Positions 1 to 9,153 of a stretch of DNA of 64,000 bases are shown in pieces. A program made the translations under genes and the position numbers. Positions within the stretch are counted from its first letter, which is position 1. Each line of letters begins with the position of its first letter. The stretch lies in NCBI GenBank assembly GCA_028751875.1, contig CM054135.1, positions 5,614,891-5,678,890 on the forward strand, written 5' to 3'. This DNA is from Rapana venosa. Taxonomy: Eukaryota; Mollusca; Gastropoda; Neogastropoda; Muricidae. The notes below the pieces were generated by a model. The model did no database searches. It had not been told where the DNA came from and worked only from the letters and a program-made list of their open reading frames with translations.

Positions 1-240
1 AATTTTAATTGCCCTTCAAAATTTTAATTTTTTTGAATTTACTTCTTTTTTTACCCTCTTCAACGTTTCAATTTTGGAAAAACGCCGGGAAAAACCCCAA
101 ATTTTAGTTTCGCAACATTTTAAAGAGTTTAACCCCCCCCCCCCCCCCCCCCTATTTTGTAAAAACCCCCCAAAATATTTTTAAAAAAAAAAAACAAAAA
201 TCTAGGTTTTGTTTACTTATTTCCCAAAAACCCTCTTAAC
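1..240. other. Smoothed copy of the 3600-3790 segment
   Basis: AT-rich sequence with a long C run. From about position 85 it follows the same order of words as 3620-3785 (acgcc..., cgcaaca, taaagag, C run, tattttgtaaaaacc, aaaac, taggtt). The intervening bases are replaced by homopolymer runs. It looks like a low-quality consensus version of that segment. No gene is seen. Confidence 0.5.
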
Positions 241-243
241 TCG

Positions 244-632
244 TTGCCACACCCTACCCACCACACACCCACCACACACACAGACCGACACACACACGCA
301 CCTACCCACCACCTACGCACAACCCCACACATACGAAACAACCCACCCACCTATACACCCCCCCCCCCCCCCCACACCTACCCATCAACCCATCTACAAC
401 ACACACACACACACACCCATCCACCATACACCCACCTACCTACCCACAAACCCACCGCACACGCACACTTAACCACCCACCCAACTACAAACATACACAC
501 ACACACACCAACTACAAACATACACACACACACACACACACCCACCCAACTACCCACCCACACCCACCCACACACACCCCTACACCCCCACCCCACCCCA
601 CCCCCACACACATCCACCCACCTCTCCCCCAT
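244..632. repeat. A/C-only low-complexity tract
   Basis: About 390 bases made almost only of A and C on the plus strand, in irregular CA, CCA and CCCA units. Long open frames here, rich in Thr/His/Pro on one strand and Val/Cys/Gly on the other, are composition artefacts. It may be a poorly called (CA)n microsatellite. Confidence 0.85.
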
Positions 633-649
633 GCCTGTGTTTAACCTAC

Positions 650-839
650 CAGGCTAGGAGAGACGGCAGAAGATGTAGGTTTCTTGAAGCCAGGCTTGAT
701 GATTCTCAAGACGAGCGGGTCAGCCTGGCCGTCCAGTCAGGGACAAGGTGGTGAGGGAGCCGGTGGAGGATGCTGAGGGAATGGATGGCCAGCACCACAG
801 ACAGCCCCGAAATGATCAGCACCAGAGCGATGAACAGGC
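650..839 (-). CDS. nAChR-like receptor exon, transmembrane segment 3
   Basis: Putative exon of a Cys-loop ligand-gated ion channel subunit, a plasma-membrane cation channel of the nicotinic acetylcholine receptor family. Read on the minus strand it has an AG acceptor before position 839 and a strong GTAGGT donor after 650. The first frame gives a hydrophobic helix, LFIALVLIISGLSVVLAI, followed by HSLSILHR and then PHHLVPDW. This is the usual TM3 layout of an 18-24 residue helix, a short basic His/Arg end and a Pro-Trp start of the cytoplasmic loop. The frame then meets a stop, but a one-base shift restores an open frame (LVLRIIKPGFKKP) up to the donor, so a base is probably missing near 718. 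It would be the fourth visible exon of the gene whose TM1/TM2 exon is at 9154-9356. TM3 is less diagnostic than TM2, so the assignment leans on that exon. Confidence 0.55.
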
Positions 840-894
840 CTGACCCCACAGGATAGGATGATCATTATTAATTTTTATGTGTCCACGGTTGTCA

Positions 895-1262
895 AGGCTA
901 CATGACAAAAAGATCAAACGAGAAGACAGGATCACGAATGAAGAACTATGGAGAATGTGGTGATCTGAAGTCTGTAGCTAGTACCAATAGATTGCGCTAG
1001 TTTGGGCACGTTCAACGGAAAGCAGACCACCACATCATAAAAAAGAAACAATGAACTTGGTAGTGGATGGAAAGAGACCACCAAAGGGAAGACCTAGCAA
1101 GACCTGGGCTGCCTGTATTGCAGATGATCTTAGAGAAAAGGGCATAAATAAGGAGGAAGCTCAAAACAGAGAGAGAGATGGAGAAGGCTCATCAATGTCA
1201 AACCTCCCCTGGGAGAAACATGACAAAAAAGGAGGAAGAGGAAGAAGAAGAAGGTTGTCAAG
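895..1262 (+). pseudogene. LINE reverse transcriptase C-terminal fragment (RTE-like)
   Basis: Degenerate coding remnant with the motifs [38 protein letters not shown] and [12 protein letters not shown]. These correspond one for one to the minus-strand copy at 31880-32300. The 'FGHV.R...RPKGRP..TW' block is typical of the region after the RT domain in RTE-type non-LTR retrotransposons. The frame breaks at least three times and no RT catalytic motif is present. It is a 5'-truncated, dead insertion. Confidence 0.7.
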
Positions 1263-1265
1263 GCA

Positions 1266-1400
1266 GTGTACAGAGAGACATTACCTGTTCACAGGATAGA
1301 ATAAAAAGGATGTTCATGGTTGTTTATCTGTCAAGGCAAGTGTAAAGGTAAAGGTAAAGGAGTCCCATAACCTATAAGGTCGTAGGGGAGCGAGGCGTCA
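1266..1400 (+). repeat. Direct duplication, copy 1
   Basis: About 135 bases running from gtacagagagacattacctg through the (AAAGGT)n tail and 3' end of the SINE-C copy. They are repeated with few changes at 2044-2173. The shared block includes unique-looking sequence outside the SINE, so this is a local duplication and not two insertions. Confidence 0.7.
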
Positions 1401-1641
1401 GAGACCTCACTTCTCTAGGGCCAGCATATTGAGGGCGGCGCCCATCTCCTCTCCCTCGCTGCTTTACCTTCCCTGACCCTAAAGAGGGCAGGTACCCATT
1501 TTACAGCTGGGTGAACTGGGGGAACTGTACTGAAGCCAAGGCGCGCAAACGGTCACCCATCCAACCGGTAACCACGCTCGACGCTGCTTAACTTGGCTGG
1601 GGGAAAGCGAGTGCTCCGACCACTGAGCTATCCCGTCCCCA
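1341..1641 (-). mobile_element. SINE family C, full-length copy with tRNA/5S rRNA chimeric head
   Basis: Read on the minus strand from 1641: a tRNA-like start with an A box (TAGCTCAGTGG, about 1620-1630), then 1596-1551, which matches the internal promoter of 5S rRNA. The halves AAGTTAAGCAGCGTCGAGC and TTGGATGGGTGACC correspond to 5S box A/intermediate element and box C. A unique body follows (GCCCTCTTTAGGGTC, GGAGATGGGCGCCGCCC) and a tail of (CCTTTA)n. No tRNA B box is seen. Other copies are at 12000-12268, 24217-24500 and 25905-26165 on minus, and 13196-13460, 51140-51275 and 53160-53215 on plus. The 5S comparison is from memory of the animal 5S sequence. Confidence 0.8.
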
Positions 1642-1650
1642 AGGCAAGTG

Positions 1651-1760
1651 TAATAACAATAATAAATGGAATTTATATAGCGTTACATCTTGTAAAAACA
1701 AATCAAAGCGCTTGTATCCGATCCACTCCTACACATGCAACCATCAATAATGAACAGTTT

Positions 1761-1762
<2 letters not shown>
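1651..1762 (-). mobile_element. CR1-type LINE 3' tail, reverse orientation
   Basis: Contains the minus-strand version of the tail shared by the CR1-like elements here (caaagcgctt..., then tgtaacgctatataaattccat), bordered by AAT repeats at 1651. The (CA)n array on its 5' side corresponds to the internal (TG)n of the family. Confidence 0.65.
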
Positions 1763-1835
<73 letters not shown>

Positions 1836-1836
1836 A

Positions 1837-1929
<93 letters not shown>
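1763..1929. repeat. (CA)n microsatellite
   Basis: About 165 bases of nearly perfect CA dinucleotides with one interruption near 1833. It lies inside the reverse-oriented LINE tail. Confidence 0.95.
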
Positions 1930-1932
<3 letters not shown>

Positions 1933-2043
1933 GATCATACACTTGGGCAGGATGATGGGAATTTTGGTCATTGAAGGCAGGGACAGATAATCATGGGATG
2001 AGACAATAGGGGAAAGTCTTAGGTTTGAAATAGGTATGTAAGC

Positions 2044-2175
2044 GTACAGAGAGACATTACCTGTCCAAAGGGTAGAATAAGAAGGATGCTCACGGTTGTT
2101 TATCTGTCAAGGCAAGTGTAAAGGTAAAGGTAAAGGAGTCCCATAACCTATAAGGTCGTAGGGGAGCGAGGCGAC
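2044..2175 (+). repeat. Direct duplication, copy 2, ending in a truncated SINE-C tail
   Basis: Repeats 1266-1400 with about ten differences. The SINE-C part stops after gagcgaggcga and the 42-bp minisatellite field begins shortly after. Confidence 0.7.
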
Positions 2176-2209
2176 CCAGAGAGAGAGACAGACCTGTGCT
2201 GGTATAGGT

Positions 2210-2786
2210 ATTTCGTGCCTTCAATATACAGCCATGTGCCATCACGGGTACTTAACGTGCCTGCAACGTACAGGCATGTGCCATCATGTGGTACTCTTAA
2301 CCTGCCTGCAATGTACAGGCATGTGCCATCATGTGATACTTAACGTTCCTGCAATGTACAGGCATGAGCCATCATGTGGTACTTAACGTGCCTGCAATGT
2401 ATAGGCATATGCCATCACGGGTACTTGACGTGTCTGCAATGTACAAACCTGTATCATTGTAGGTGTTTCACCTGTTTGCAGTGTATACTCTTACCGATAG
2501 AAGCATCTTACGTGTTTGTAGAGTAAAAGACCTGCATGCCCCACTTTATGCATTTTACTTGTGTGCAGTGAACAGGCATGTGTAGTAGTAAGCGTTTTAG
2601 GCGTTTGCAATGTCTAAACTTGTGCCAGTATAGGCATTTTACGTATTTGCAGTGTACATACCTGTGCCATTATAGGCATTTTACGCGCTTGCAATGTATA
2701 AACATGAGCTATTATAGGCCTTTTATGCGTTTGCAGTGAACAGACATGTAGTATTATAGGCATCTGACGTGTTTGTGGTATGTAGA
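2210..2786 (+). repeat. Diverged part of a ~42-bp minisatellite
   Basis: Units built on the words 'tgcaatgtacaggcatgtgccatcatg' and 'acttaacgtgcctgcaatg', about 40-46 bases each and increasingly different from one another. They merge at the right into the homogeneous array at 2787-3166. Confidence 0.75.
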
Positions 2787-3166
2787 CTTGTGCCATTATT
2801 GGCACTTTGCGTGTCTGCAATGTACAGGGCTGTGTCATTATTGGCACTTTGCGTGTCTGCAATGTACAGGGCTGTGTCATTATTGGCACTTTGCGGGTCT
2901 GCAATGTACAGGGCTGTGTCATTATTGGCACTTTGCGGGTCTGCAATGTACATGGCTGTGTCATTATTGGCACTTTGCGTGTCTGCAATGTACAGGGCTG
3001 TGTCATTATTAGCACTTTGCGTGTCTGCAATGTACAGGGCTGTGTCATTATTGGCACTTTGCGGGTCTGCAATGTACAGGGCTGTGTCATTATTGGCACT
3101 TTGCGGGTCTGCAATGTACAGGGCTGTGTCATTATTGGCACTTTGCGTGTCTGCAATGTATACCGA
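2787..3166 (+). repeat. Homogeneous 42-bp minisatellite, about nine units
   Basis: Nine nearly identical 42-base units with the core 'ttggcactttgcgtgtctgc' alternating with 'aatgtacagggctgtgtcat'. Variation is mainly gcgtgtctg versus gcgggtctg. Because 42 is divisible by 3, several frames stay open on both strands as 14-residue repeats. These are not treated as proteins, since no start, flanking domain or splice context supports them. Confidence 0.9.
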
Positions 3167-3585
3167 CACCCACCCACACAAGATCCCTACGCTCTGCAAT
3201 AAATGTCTCCACAAGACTGCACCTTCCAATCTTTATGACTGTCTTCACCTACACACTTCATGTTCCCTCCGTTCTGCTGCAGATACCATGTGCTTACAAA
3301 CACCCAGGTTCTAACAATCCAACGTCGGCCGTCGTTCTTTCACTATTTCTGGTCCATCTATCTGGAATGACCTCCCTCTTTCCCTTCGCCCAAATCCGTC
3401 ATTGGACAGTTTCAAACCTAGCCTAAGGACGCAGGTATTTCCTACCTCGGATCTTCTAGTATCTGCTATGCTCAAATATCGACAGAGTGAAGCAGCTGGT
3501 TTGTGCAGACAGTCTAACATTTGTTCTTTAGTTTGTAATTGCCCTTCATGGGATGATTAAAGTGTTTTTGACTTGACTTGACTTA
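3167..3585 (+). mobile_element. CR1/L2-type LINE 3' end fragment with (TTGAC)n tail
   Basis: Translates in shifting frames to the conserved C-terminus seen in the near-complete element at 4.4-7.9 kb: LHKTAPS, SLRSAADT, then SGPSIWNDLPLSLR and a Phe-Lys-rich end. It is followed by an AT-rich tail ending in repeated TTGAC. The tail differs from the (ATT)n tails of the main group, so this is probably a sister subfamily. A similar TTGAC tail without coding sequence is at 37715-37762. Confidence 0.75.
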
Positions 3586-3861
3586 GTTTACCGTCTCTTC
3601 ACTCACTGTGATCAATGTTAGGAAAATACGCCATGTGTATAACCTGCAATGTTCAGTATTCGCAACATGTATAAAGAGCTTGGAGATCCCCCCCCCCCCC
3701 CCCCCGTCCCCCATATTTTGTAAAAACCTAACAACAATATTTTGATAAAATAGAAAAAACAAAACCTCGTAGGTTAGCTTCCATCAAGAGCTAATATGGA
3801 GTTCACTGAGAGCCAACACTAACAGGTGATACGTCAGTTGGGCGAAGATAGTTTTGCTTAC
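3586..3861. other. Non-coding sequence with poly-C run
   Basis: Clean version of the segment that reappears in smoothed form at 60-240. It holds a C run at 3690-3705. No gene is seen. Confidence 0.5.
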
Positions 3862-3972
3862 CTTTGACCTCTCTGTGGATTTCAACATGCCAGTCGCTAT
3901 TTTCCGCTTGAAATCTCAACATCAGCAAATTAGATTTGATCTTCACCGGATGGTTCAAGTATTTTAAAAAAC
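3862..3972 (-). CDS. Candidate exon resembling a late ligand-binding region of a Cys-loop receptor
   Basis: On the minus strand a clear GTAAGC donor follows position 3862 and an AG lies just before 3972. The open frame between them holds HPVKIKSNLLMLRF and then QAENSDWHVEIHREVK. The 'ENS-W-V' pattern is reminiscent of the beta8-beta9 region of nicotinic-type ligand-binding domains, which comes after the Cys loop. Its position is wrong for the gene whose TM1/TM2 exon is at 9.2 kb, because a late ligand-binding exon should lie before TM1. It could belong to a second paralogue, be misplaced by assembly, or be chance. The acceptor has a poor pyrimidine tract. Confidence 0.3.
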
Positions 3973-4419
3973 CTTGACACACATCAACCCCCAAACACAT
4001 CATATTACTGCATTTCATTATACTTCCATTGCCTCCATTCTTGGCTTGTCTTTTAGTGTAGTAGTTGTATAGCATTTTTTCCCCACACACAACTAACACA
4101 TTCATCTCCCATTAAAAAAACAACCCCAAAACAAACCCAGCAGCAATAGACCTACCTATCTCTGAATACATCTTGAAAACGTTTAACGTTGAGAGATCAA
4201 GCAAATCCCCCCTCCCCCCCCCCCCCCCTTCCCCAAACGATTTCATTTCATATACAAAGCTACAAAGCAACATATTTCAAACCTAGGTATTCATCGCAGA
4301 AAAACCAGAAGAGGAACACGTGCAGGCAGACGTCATCGCCTGCAGTGTGCCCGGCCTCCACGTGTCTCCCCCCTCACCTCTGACGTCACTTCCGTAACCA
4401 CTGACCACGCTGCCTCATC
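3973..4419. other. Non-coding sequence before the LINE
   Basis: AT-rich with a C run at 4206-4228. The plus-strand frames are short and show no recognisable motif. The 5' end of the CR1-type LINE may begin here, but I cannot place it. Confidence 0.4.
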
Positions 4420-4691
4420 TCCCCGTGACATGCTTGCCCCGGTTACTGATTTATCTTCTATGTGTGAAAAGACTTTTCTTCATTGTAATGTGCTTCATGC
4501 TGTGTACAAAGATTCAGATCCCCTGCCTGACTCAGTTCCTTTACCACCCTCCACACCTGACTCATCATGTAAACTCTTGTCTGTTCTCCCACTGTCTACT
4601 TATCTGCCATCGCCTTCATCTTCTTCCTCAGATCCTTGTCCTAACTCACCACTTTCTCCTTCAACCCCTCCGTCTCCTTCAAATATTCTTC

Positions 4692-5834
4692 ACATCTGTC
4701 TGCACAATGTACAATCTGTTTGCCCAGATGGAAAGGCTGATTTTCTTTCCGATTTTATCTCTGAAAAAAAAACTAGATTTAACTTTTCTCACAGAAACAT
4801 GGTTAAAACAACAAGGCCATGAACCTATGATAAAACAGCTAACACCACCTGGCTATAAGACTCTTTCCTTCCCCCGACTCTCCCGTGGAGGTGGCATCGC
4901 TGTCGTTTACAAGGACACGCTGCATCGGGCTCTTTCTTTCTGCCACTCCCTCCCTTTCTCACCTGAATCTTTCGAAGTCTGTGAACTCAACCTCAATCTA
5001 CTCGGCCATTCTGTCACTTTCTGCTGCCTTTACCGCCCACCTCCTAGCCGTAAAAACAATCTGACATCTTCCCTTTTTCATCAAGAATTCCAATCTCTCC
5101 TTGATCACTACAGCCTCTCTCCCAAGAAACTTATCATTCTTGGCGACTTTAACTTCCACTTTGACAACCAGTCTTCTCCTGACGTCAAGCGTCTTTCTTT
5201 TTATTTGTCTAACCACTCTCTGTCCCAGCTGGTAAATGAAGCTACACACAGATCGGGTCACATTTTAGATTGGCTCATCACTGATGTTTCACTAGATCTC
5301 ATCAGGTCTGTATCCGTCACTAATGAACTGCTTTCTGACCATTCTGCCATTCTTTTCTTTCGCAATATTGCAAGGCCTATTAAAAAGAAAAAGTGCATCA
5401 CCCGTGGCAATCTCAAGGCCATAGATATCCAAACTTTCTCTACCCAAGCTGCTGAACGCCTATCACTAATCCCTGACCACGCTGACCCGTCTAAACACTA
5501 CAACACTGTTCTTGGCCAACTGCTCGATGAGCATGCGCCTCCCACCGACCTCATTCTTCCTGATAGGCCCTGCGCCCCATGGTACACCCATGATATCCTG
5601 GTCATAAAACGCAAACGCCGACAACTCGAGCGACAATGGCGAAAAACAAAAACTGAAATAAATAAACAACTCTTTCGAAAACAAATCAACAAAGTCAAAA
5701 CCTTAATTCATTCAGCAAAGACAAAGTATTACTCTGCTCAAGTTCTTGATGCTACAGTCCATGAAATCTCTCTTTTCCCTCACCTCAACTCTTCTGGGAT
5801 CCGCAAAGGCAAGCCCTCTACCCACTGTTCATAG
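4692..5834 (+). pseudogene. LINE endonuclease domain
   Basis: EEP-family endonuclease that nicks target DNA to prime reverse transcription. It starts with the usual 'N-Q-S' entry (ICLHNVQSV) in one frame, shifts by one base at an A run near 4770, then reads FLTETWL, RGGGIAVVY, FCCLYRPP, ILGDFNFH, HILDWLIT and LLSDHSAI. These include the catalytic E, the D-N pair and the SDH signature of the family. The frame closes at 5834 because of another shift at about 5800. It is continuous with the reverse transcriptase that follows. Confidence 0.85.
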
Positions 5835-7527
5835 CCCTTCCGAACTTCCTGCTATATTTTCTTCATTCTTCTCTGACAAAGTCCGCAACATTCGCTCCAG
5901 ACTGGATCAGACTTCTTTCCAACCCGCACCTCCTGATCCCCAATTCACTGGCATTCCTCTCCTTTTCTTTCATCCAACAAGTGAGAATGAAATCAAGACA
6001 ATTCTGAAAAAAATGACAATAAAATCATGTGATCTCGATCCTATACCTGCTTCTCTTCTCACTCAGTGCATTCCACAGCTCATGCCCACTATGACGAAAA
6101 TAGTAAACTCATCTCTTCTCTCAGGAATTTTTCCATCAGCTCTCAAAACTGCTATAGTTACACCTCTACTCAAAAAGCACGACCTCGACCCTAACATTCT
6201 GAAGAATTACAGGCCTGTTTCTAACCTACCTTTTATCTCTAAATCCTTGAAAAAGTTGTTCTGAAACAACTCAATAGCCATCTTCATTCCAACAATCTCC
6301 TTCCCCCTTTTCAGTCTGCCTATCGTGCCAACCACAGCACCGAGACCACCCTAGTCCACTCCTTAAACACGCTTTCGCACGCTTCTGACTCAGGAAAAAT
6401 ATCCCTTCTCACTCTCCTCGACTTGTCTGCAGCCTTTGACACTATAGACCACTCAATTCTTCTCTACCGTCTCCAGAACACGTTTGGTATTAAAGACACA
6501 GCCCTCACCTGGTTCAGTTCACACCTTACAGACCGATTCCACACAGTTACAGTAAATAAGATTCAATCAGCACCTGCCAAACTGGAATGTAGAGTCCCAC
6601 AGGGGTCAGTTCTCGGCCCTGTTCTTTTCACTCTCTACACTGCCCCACTTTCACATATAATAAACCGTCATCAAATCAGCCATCATTTTTATGCAGACGA
6701 CTCTCAGATTCTTAGCAGTGAAACTCCCGAAAATCTGCCTTCTCTCTTGACAAATATGTCCTGCTGCCTTCAAGATATCCAAAACTGGATGATAGAGAAC
6801 AAGTTACAACAAATGCAGACAAAACCGAAGCCATGCTTATAGGACCAAACACAAACTCTCTTCCATCACAACAGCTTCAATAGAATTCGGCAATACGTCT
6901 GTCCCTCTATCCACTGTAGTGAAATATCTAGGGGTAGTTATCGATAACACGCTCTCCATGCAAAAATTCATCACCCAAACCTGCCAGTCGTGCTACTATC
7001 AATTACGGCGCATTAGTGCAGTTGGAAAGTATCTGTCCACTGATGCAACATCCAAACTAGTCACATCTCTCATTCTCTCACGTCTGGACTATTGCAATTC
7101 TCTTCTGGCTGGTCTGCCAGCACCATCTATCCACCCTCTTCAACGTATACAAAACTCTGCAGCTCGACTAGTCCTCAGAAAGAAAAAATCTGAGCACATT
7201 ACTCCTCTCTTGCGATCTCTCCACTGGCTGCCTGTGCCACAGAGGGTAAACTATTAGATCTGTCCCCTCTGTTACAAAAGTCTCCACAAAACGGCACCTT
7301 CCTACCTCTGTGAATGTCTTCATTTGTACACTCCTTCTCGTTCCCTCCGCTCTGCTGCAGATACCTTGTGCTTAAGAATACCTAGATTCAACCAGTCCAC
7401 TGTTGGCCGTTGCTCTTTCTCTGTTTCTGGTCCAGTGATCTGGAACGACCTCCCTCTCTCCCTTCGTCAAAAGCCTACTTATGATGCTTTTAAATCCAGC
7501 CTAAAGACGCATTTATTTCAAACCTAA
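5800..7527 (+). pseudogene. LINE reverse transcriptase and C-terminal region
   Basis: RNA-directed DNA polymerase of the same element. Visible blocks in order: KNYRPVSNLPFISK (about 6206), LSAAFDTIDHSILL with the first catalytic Asp (about 6424), PQGSVLGPVLFTLY (about 6597), HHFYADDSQI with the YADD catalytic pair (about 6680), KYLGVVID (about 6922), LDYCNSLLAGLP and LHWLPVPQRV, then SLRSAADTLCL, SGPVIWNDLPLSLR and FKSSLKTHLF ending at 7527. Frameshifts occur near 6250, 6400 and 6830 and a TAG stop lies at 7255. The C-terminal block is repeated in several 5'-truncated copies in the window. Confidence 0.85.
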
Positions 7528-7613
7528 GATTCTCTCCTTTTGTTTCATCTCATTTCTATCCCTGCCCTCAATAACCAAATCCACCCCCCCATTAGCCTGC
7601 CCGAGTGTACAAC

Positions 7614-7650
<37 letters not shown>

Positions 7651-7835
7651 CGCGCGCGCGCGCGTGTGTGTGTTTACATTTGTATTTGTAAAAAAATGTT
7701 AATTGTGCGCGTGTGTGTGTTTACATTTGAATTTGTAAAAATCTATTAATCGTAACTGGCTGCATGTGAAAGAATAGGATGAATGAGAACGCTTTGATTT
7801 GTTTTTTGCAAGATTTAGCGCTGTATAAATTCCAT

Positions 7836-7912
<77 letters not shown>

Positions 7913-7916
7913 ATAT

Positions 7917-8312
7917 TAATGTCACTTCAAGTCACGGCAGATTTCTCTGCGTGAAATTCGGGCTGCTCTCCTCAGGGAGAGTGCGTCGCTACAAGAGCAG
8001 CGCCATCTATTATTTTCTTTTTCCTGCCTGCAACTGTATTTGTTTCCCTATCAGAGTGACTTTTTCCACATAACTTTGCCAGGGACAACCCTCTTGTTGC
8101 CGTGGGTTCTTTTACGTGCGCTAAATAATAATACGTAACACACGGGACATCGGTTCATCGTCTCATACGAAAGACTAGCACCCAGACCACCACTTATGGC
8201 CTAATGGATGGGAGAACAGTTTTTGGTCCAAACGGGGATCGAACCACCGCACACTTCCGACCCGGACTTTTTGCTTTCTAGGCAGGCGCGTTACCTCTAG
8301 ACCACCGATCCA
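7917..8312 (-). mobile_element. SINE family B, full-length
   Basis: About 396 bp. Read on the minus strand it begins with a tRNA-like head: A box TGGTCTAGAGG and B box GGTTCGATCCCC-like. It continues through CACGGCAACAAGAGGGTTG and a GC palindrome (CTCTCCCTGAGGAGAG) to the 3' words AATTTCACGCAGAGAAATC and GACTTGAAGTGACAT. Closely similar full copies lie at 15616-16016 (-) and 49982-50370 (+). It sits directly against the (ATT)n end of the LINE. Confidence 0.85.
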
Positions 8313-8317
8313 GTTCA

Positions 8318-8630
8318 GGGGACGGAATAGCCTAGTGGTCAGAACATTGCGCTCGCAATCTGACGACCCGGGTTCGATTCCCGTCCAAGGGATATTTTCT
8401 CCTGGACTTAACATCAGTGCAGACCCCACTCTCCCCAAAAGTCCTTCGGATAAGACTATAAACCGAGGCCCTGTGTGCAAACGCACGAAGAACATCTTGC
8501 GCACACGTTAAATCCTGTTCCGTTTTTCGTAAGAGTAGGCCATGGTATGCCGGTGGGAACAGATGACAGAACTGACAAAACCGCATACACACGGGGACTA
8601 GATGTAAAAAAAGCACATGTGTGCTTATTC
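8318..8630 (+). mobile_element. SINE family A, nearly full-length
   Basis: tRNA-derived head with an A box (TAGCCTAGTGG) and a good B box (GGGTTCGATTCC), about 50 bases apart. The body holds TAACATCAGTGCAGACC and TCCTTCGGATAAGACTATAA. Near the 3' end is the small hairpin AGCACATGTGTGCT. It lacks the terminal 'cattatcctcgaaataaaagaa' tail seen in other copies. Confidence 0.85.
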
Positions 8631-8639
8631 AGTGGCCTA

Positions 8640-8667
8640 AATTCTCATCACCCTGCTGAAGCATATA

Positions 8668-8733
<66 letters not shown>

Positions 8734-8921
8734 TGTGTGTGCGCGTGCGTGCGCGCGCGCGCGTGTGTTTGTGTATATTTGAACTTGTTAAACTATTAAT
8801 CATTGTTGGTTTGCATGTGTAGGTGCAGCGCTTTGATTTTTTTTTTTACAAGATATAGCGCTATATAAATTCCATTTCTTCTTCTTCTTCTTCTTCTTCT
8901 TCTTCTTCTCTTCTTCTTCTT

Positions 8922-8952
<31 letters not shown>

Positions 8953-8953
8953 T
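8640..8953 (+). mobile_element. CR1-type LINE 3' tail with (TG)n and terminal (TTC)n
   Basis: 5'-truncated LINE end: (TG)n with CG steps (8671-8770), the UTR word cattgttggtttgcatgtg, the tail tagcgctatataaattccat (about 8856-8875) and then (TTC)n (8877-8952). It has the same architecture as 7618-7911 with a different terminal trinucleotide. Confidence 0.8.
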
Positions 8954-9153
8954 TATTATTTTTCCATTATCCTCGATATAAAAGAATAAATGAATAAAAT
9001 CCACCAACGATCGGCACGCTGAAAATCCACTGAGAAGGTCAAAAGATGACCCGACCAACAAAACACGATCTTCTCCCAATTAGACAGCTTCCCCTCAAAA
9101 CCAACAAAACCCCAAACAACAAAAAGATCGCCTGACCGTTAAAAACAGCTCAC
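8954..9153. other. Intron sequence after the TM1/TM2 exon
   Basis: Non-coding and A/C-rich. From 8998 to 9187 it is repeated in smoothed form at about 9815-9975. Confidence 0.5.

Larger units (their letters stand above)
4420..7916 (+). mobile_element. Near-complete CR1/L2-type non-LTR retrotransposon
   Basis: Carries, in order, an apurinic-type endonuclease, a reverse transcriptase, a conserved C-terminal region, an internal (TG)n tract with CG steps (7618-7662), an AT-rich 3' UTR, the tail word gcgctgtataaattccat (about 7818-7835) and a terminal (ATT)n array (7840-7911). No ORF1 was recognised, so the 5' end may be truncated. The reading frame is broken by about four single-base shifts and one stop, but every catalytic motif is readable. 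That suggests a recent copy or one damaged mainly by consensus errors. Assignment to the CR1/L2 side of the Jockey superfamily rests on the RT motifs and the short-repeat 3' end. Confidence 0.85.

Noticed and set aside
1551..1596. 5S rRNA gene
   Set aside because: Only the internal promoter part is present, inside a dispersed SINE.
1735..1974. Thr/His and Cys/Val open frames over CA repeats (also at 17 kb and 48 kb)
   Set aside because: Pure translation of dinucleotide repeats; no start context or domain.
2787..3166. CRISPR array
   Set aside because: Direct tandem units without spacers, in a eukaryotic context.
2614..3314. 14-residue repeat proteins on both strands
   Set aside because: The 42-bp period keeps frames open mechanically; no codon bias, signal or flanking exon supports coding.
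3803..4105. Full 100-codon minus ORF as a gene
   Set aside because: Only the middle part (3862-3972) has exon-like borders; the rest extends into intron-like sequence.
8318..8390. tRNA gene at the SINE-A head
   Set aside because: A and B boxes are present but the cloverleaf is degenerate and the sequence continues into a SINE body repeated many times.
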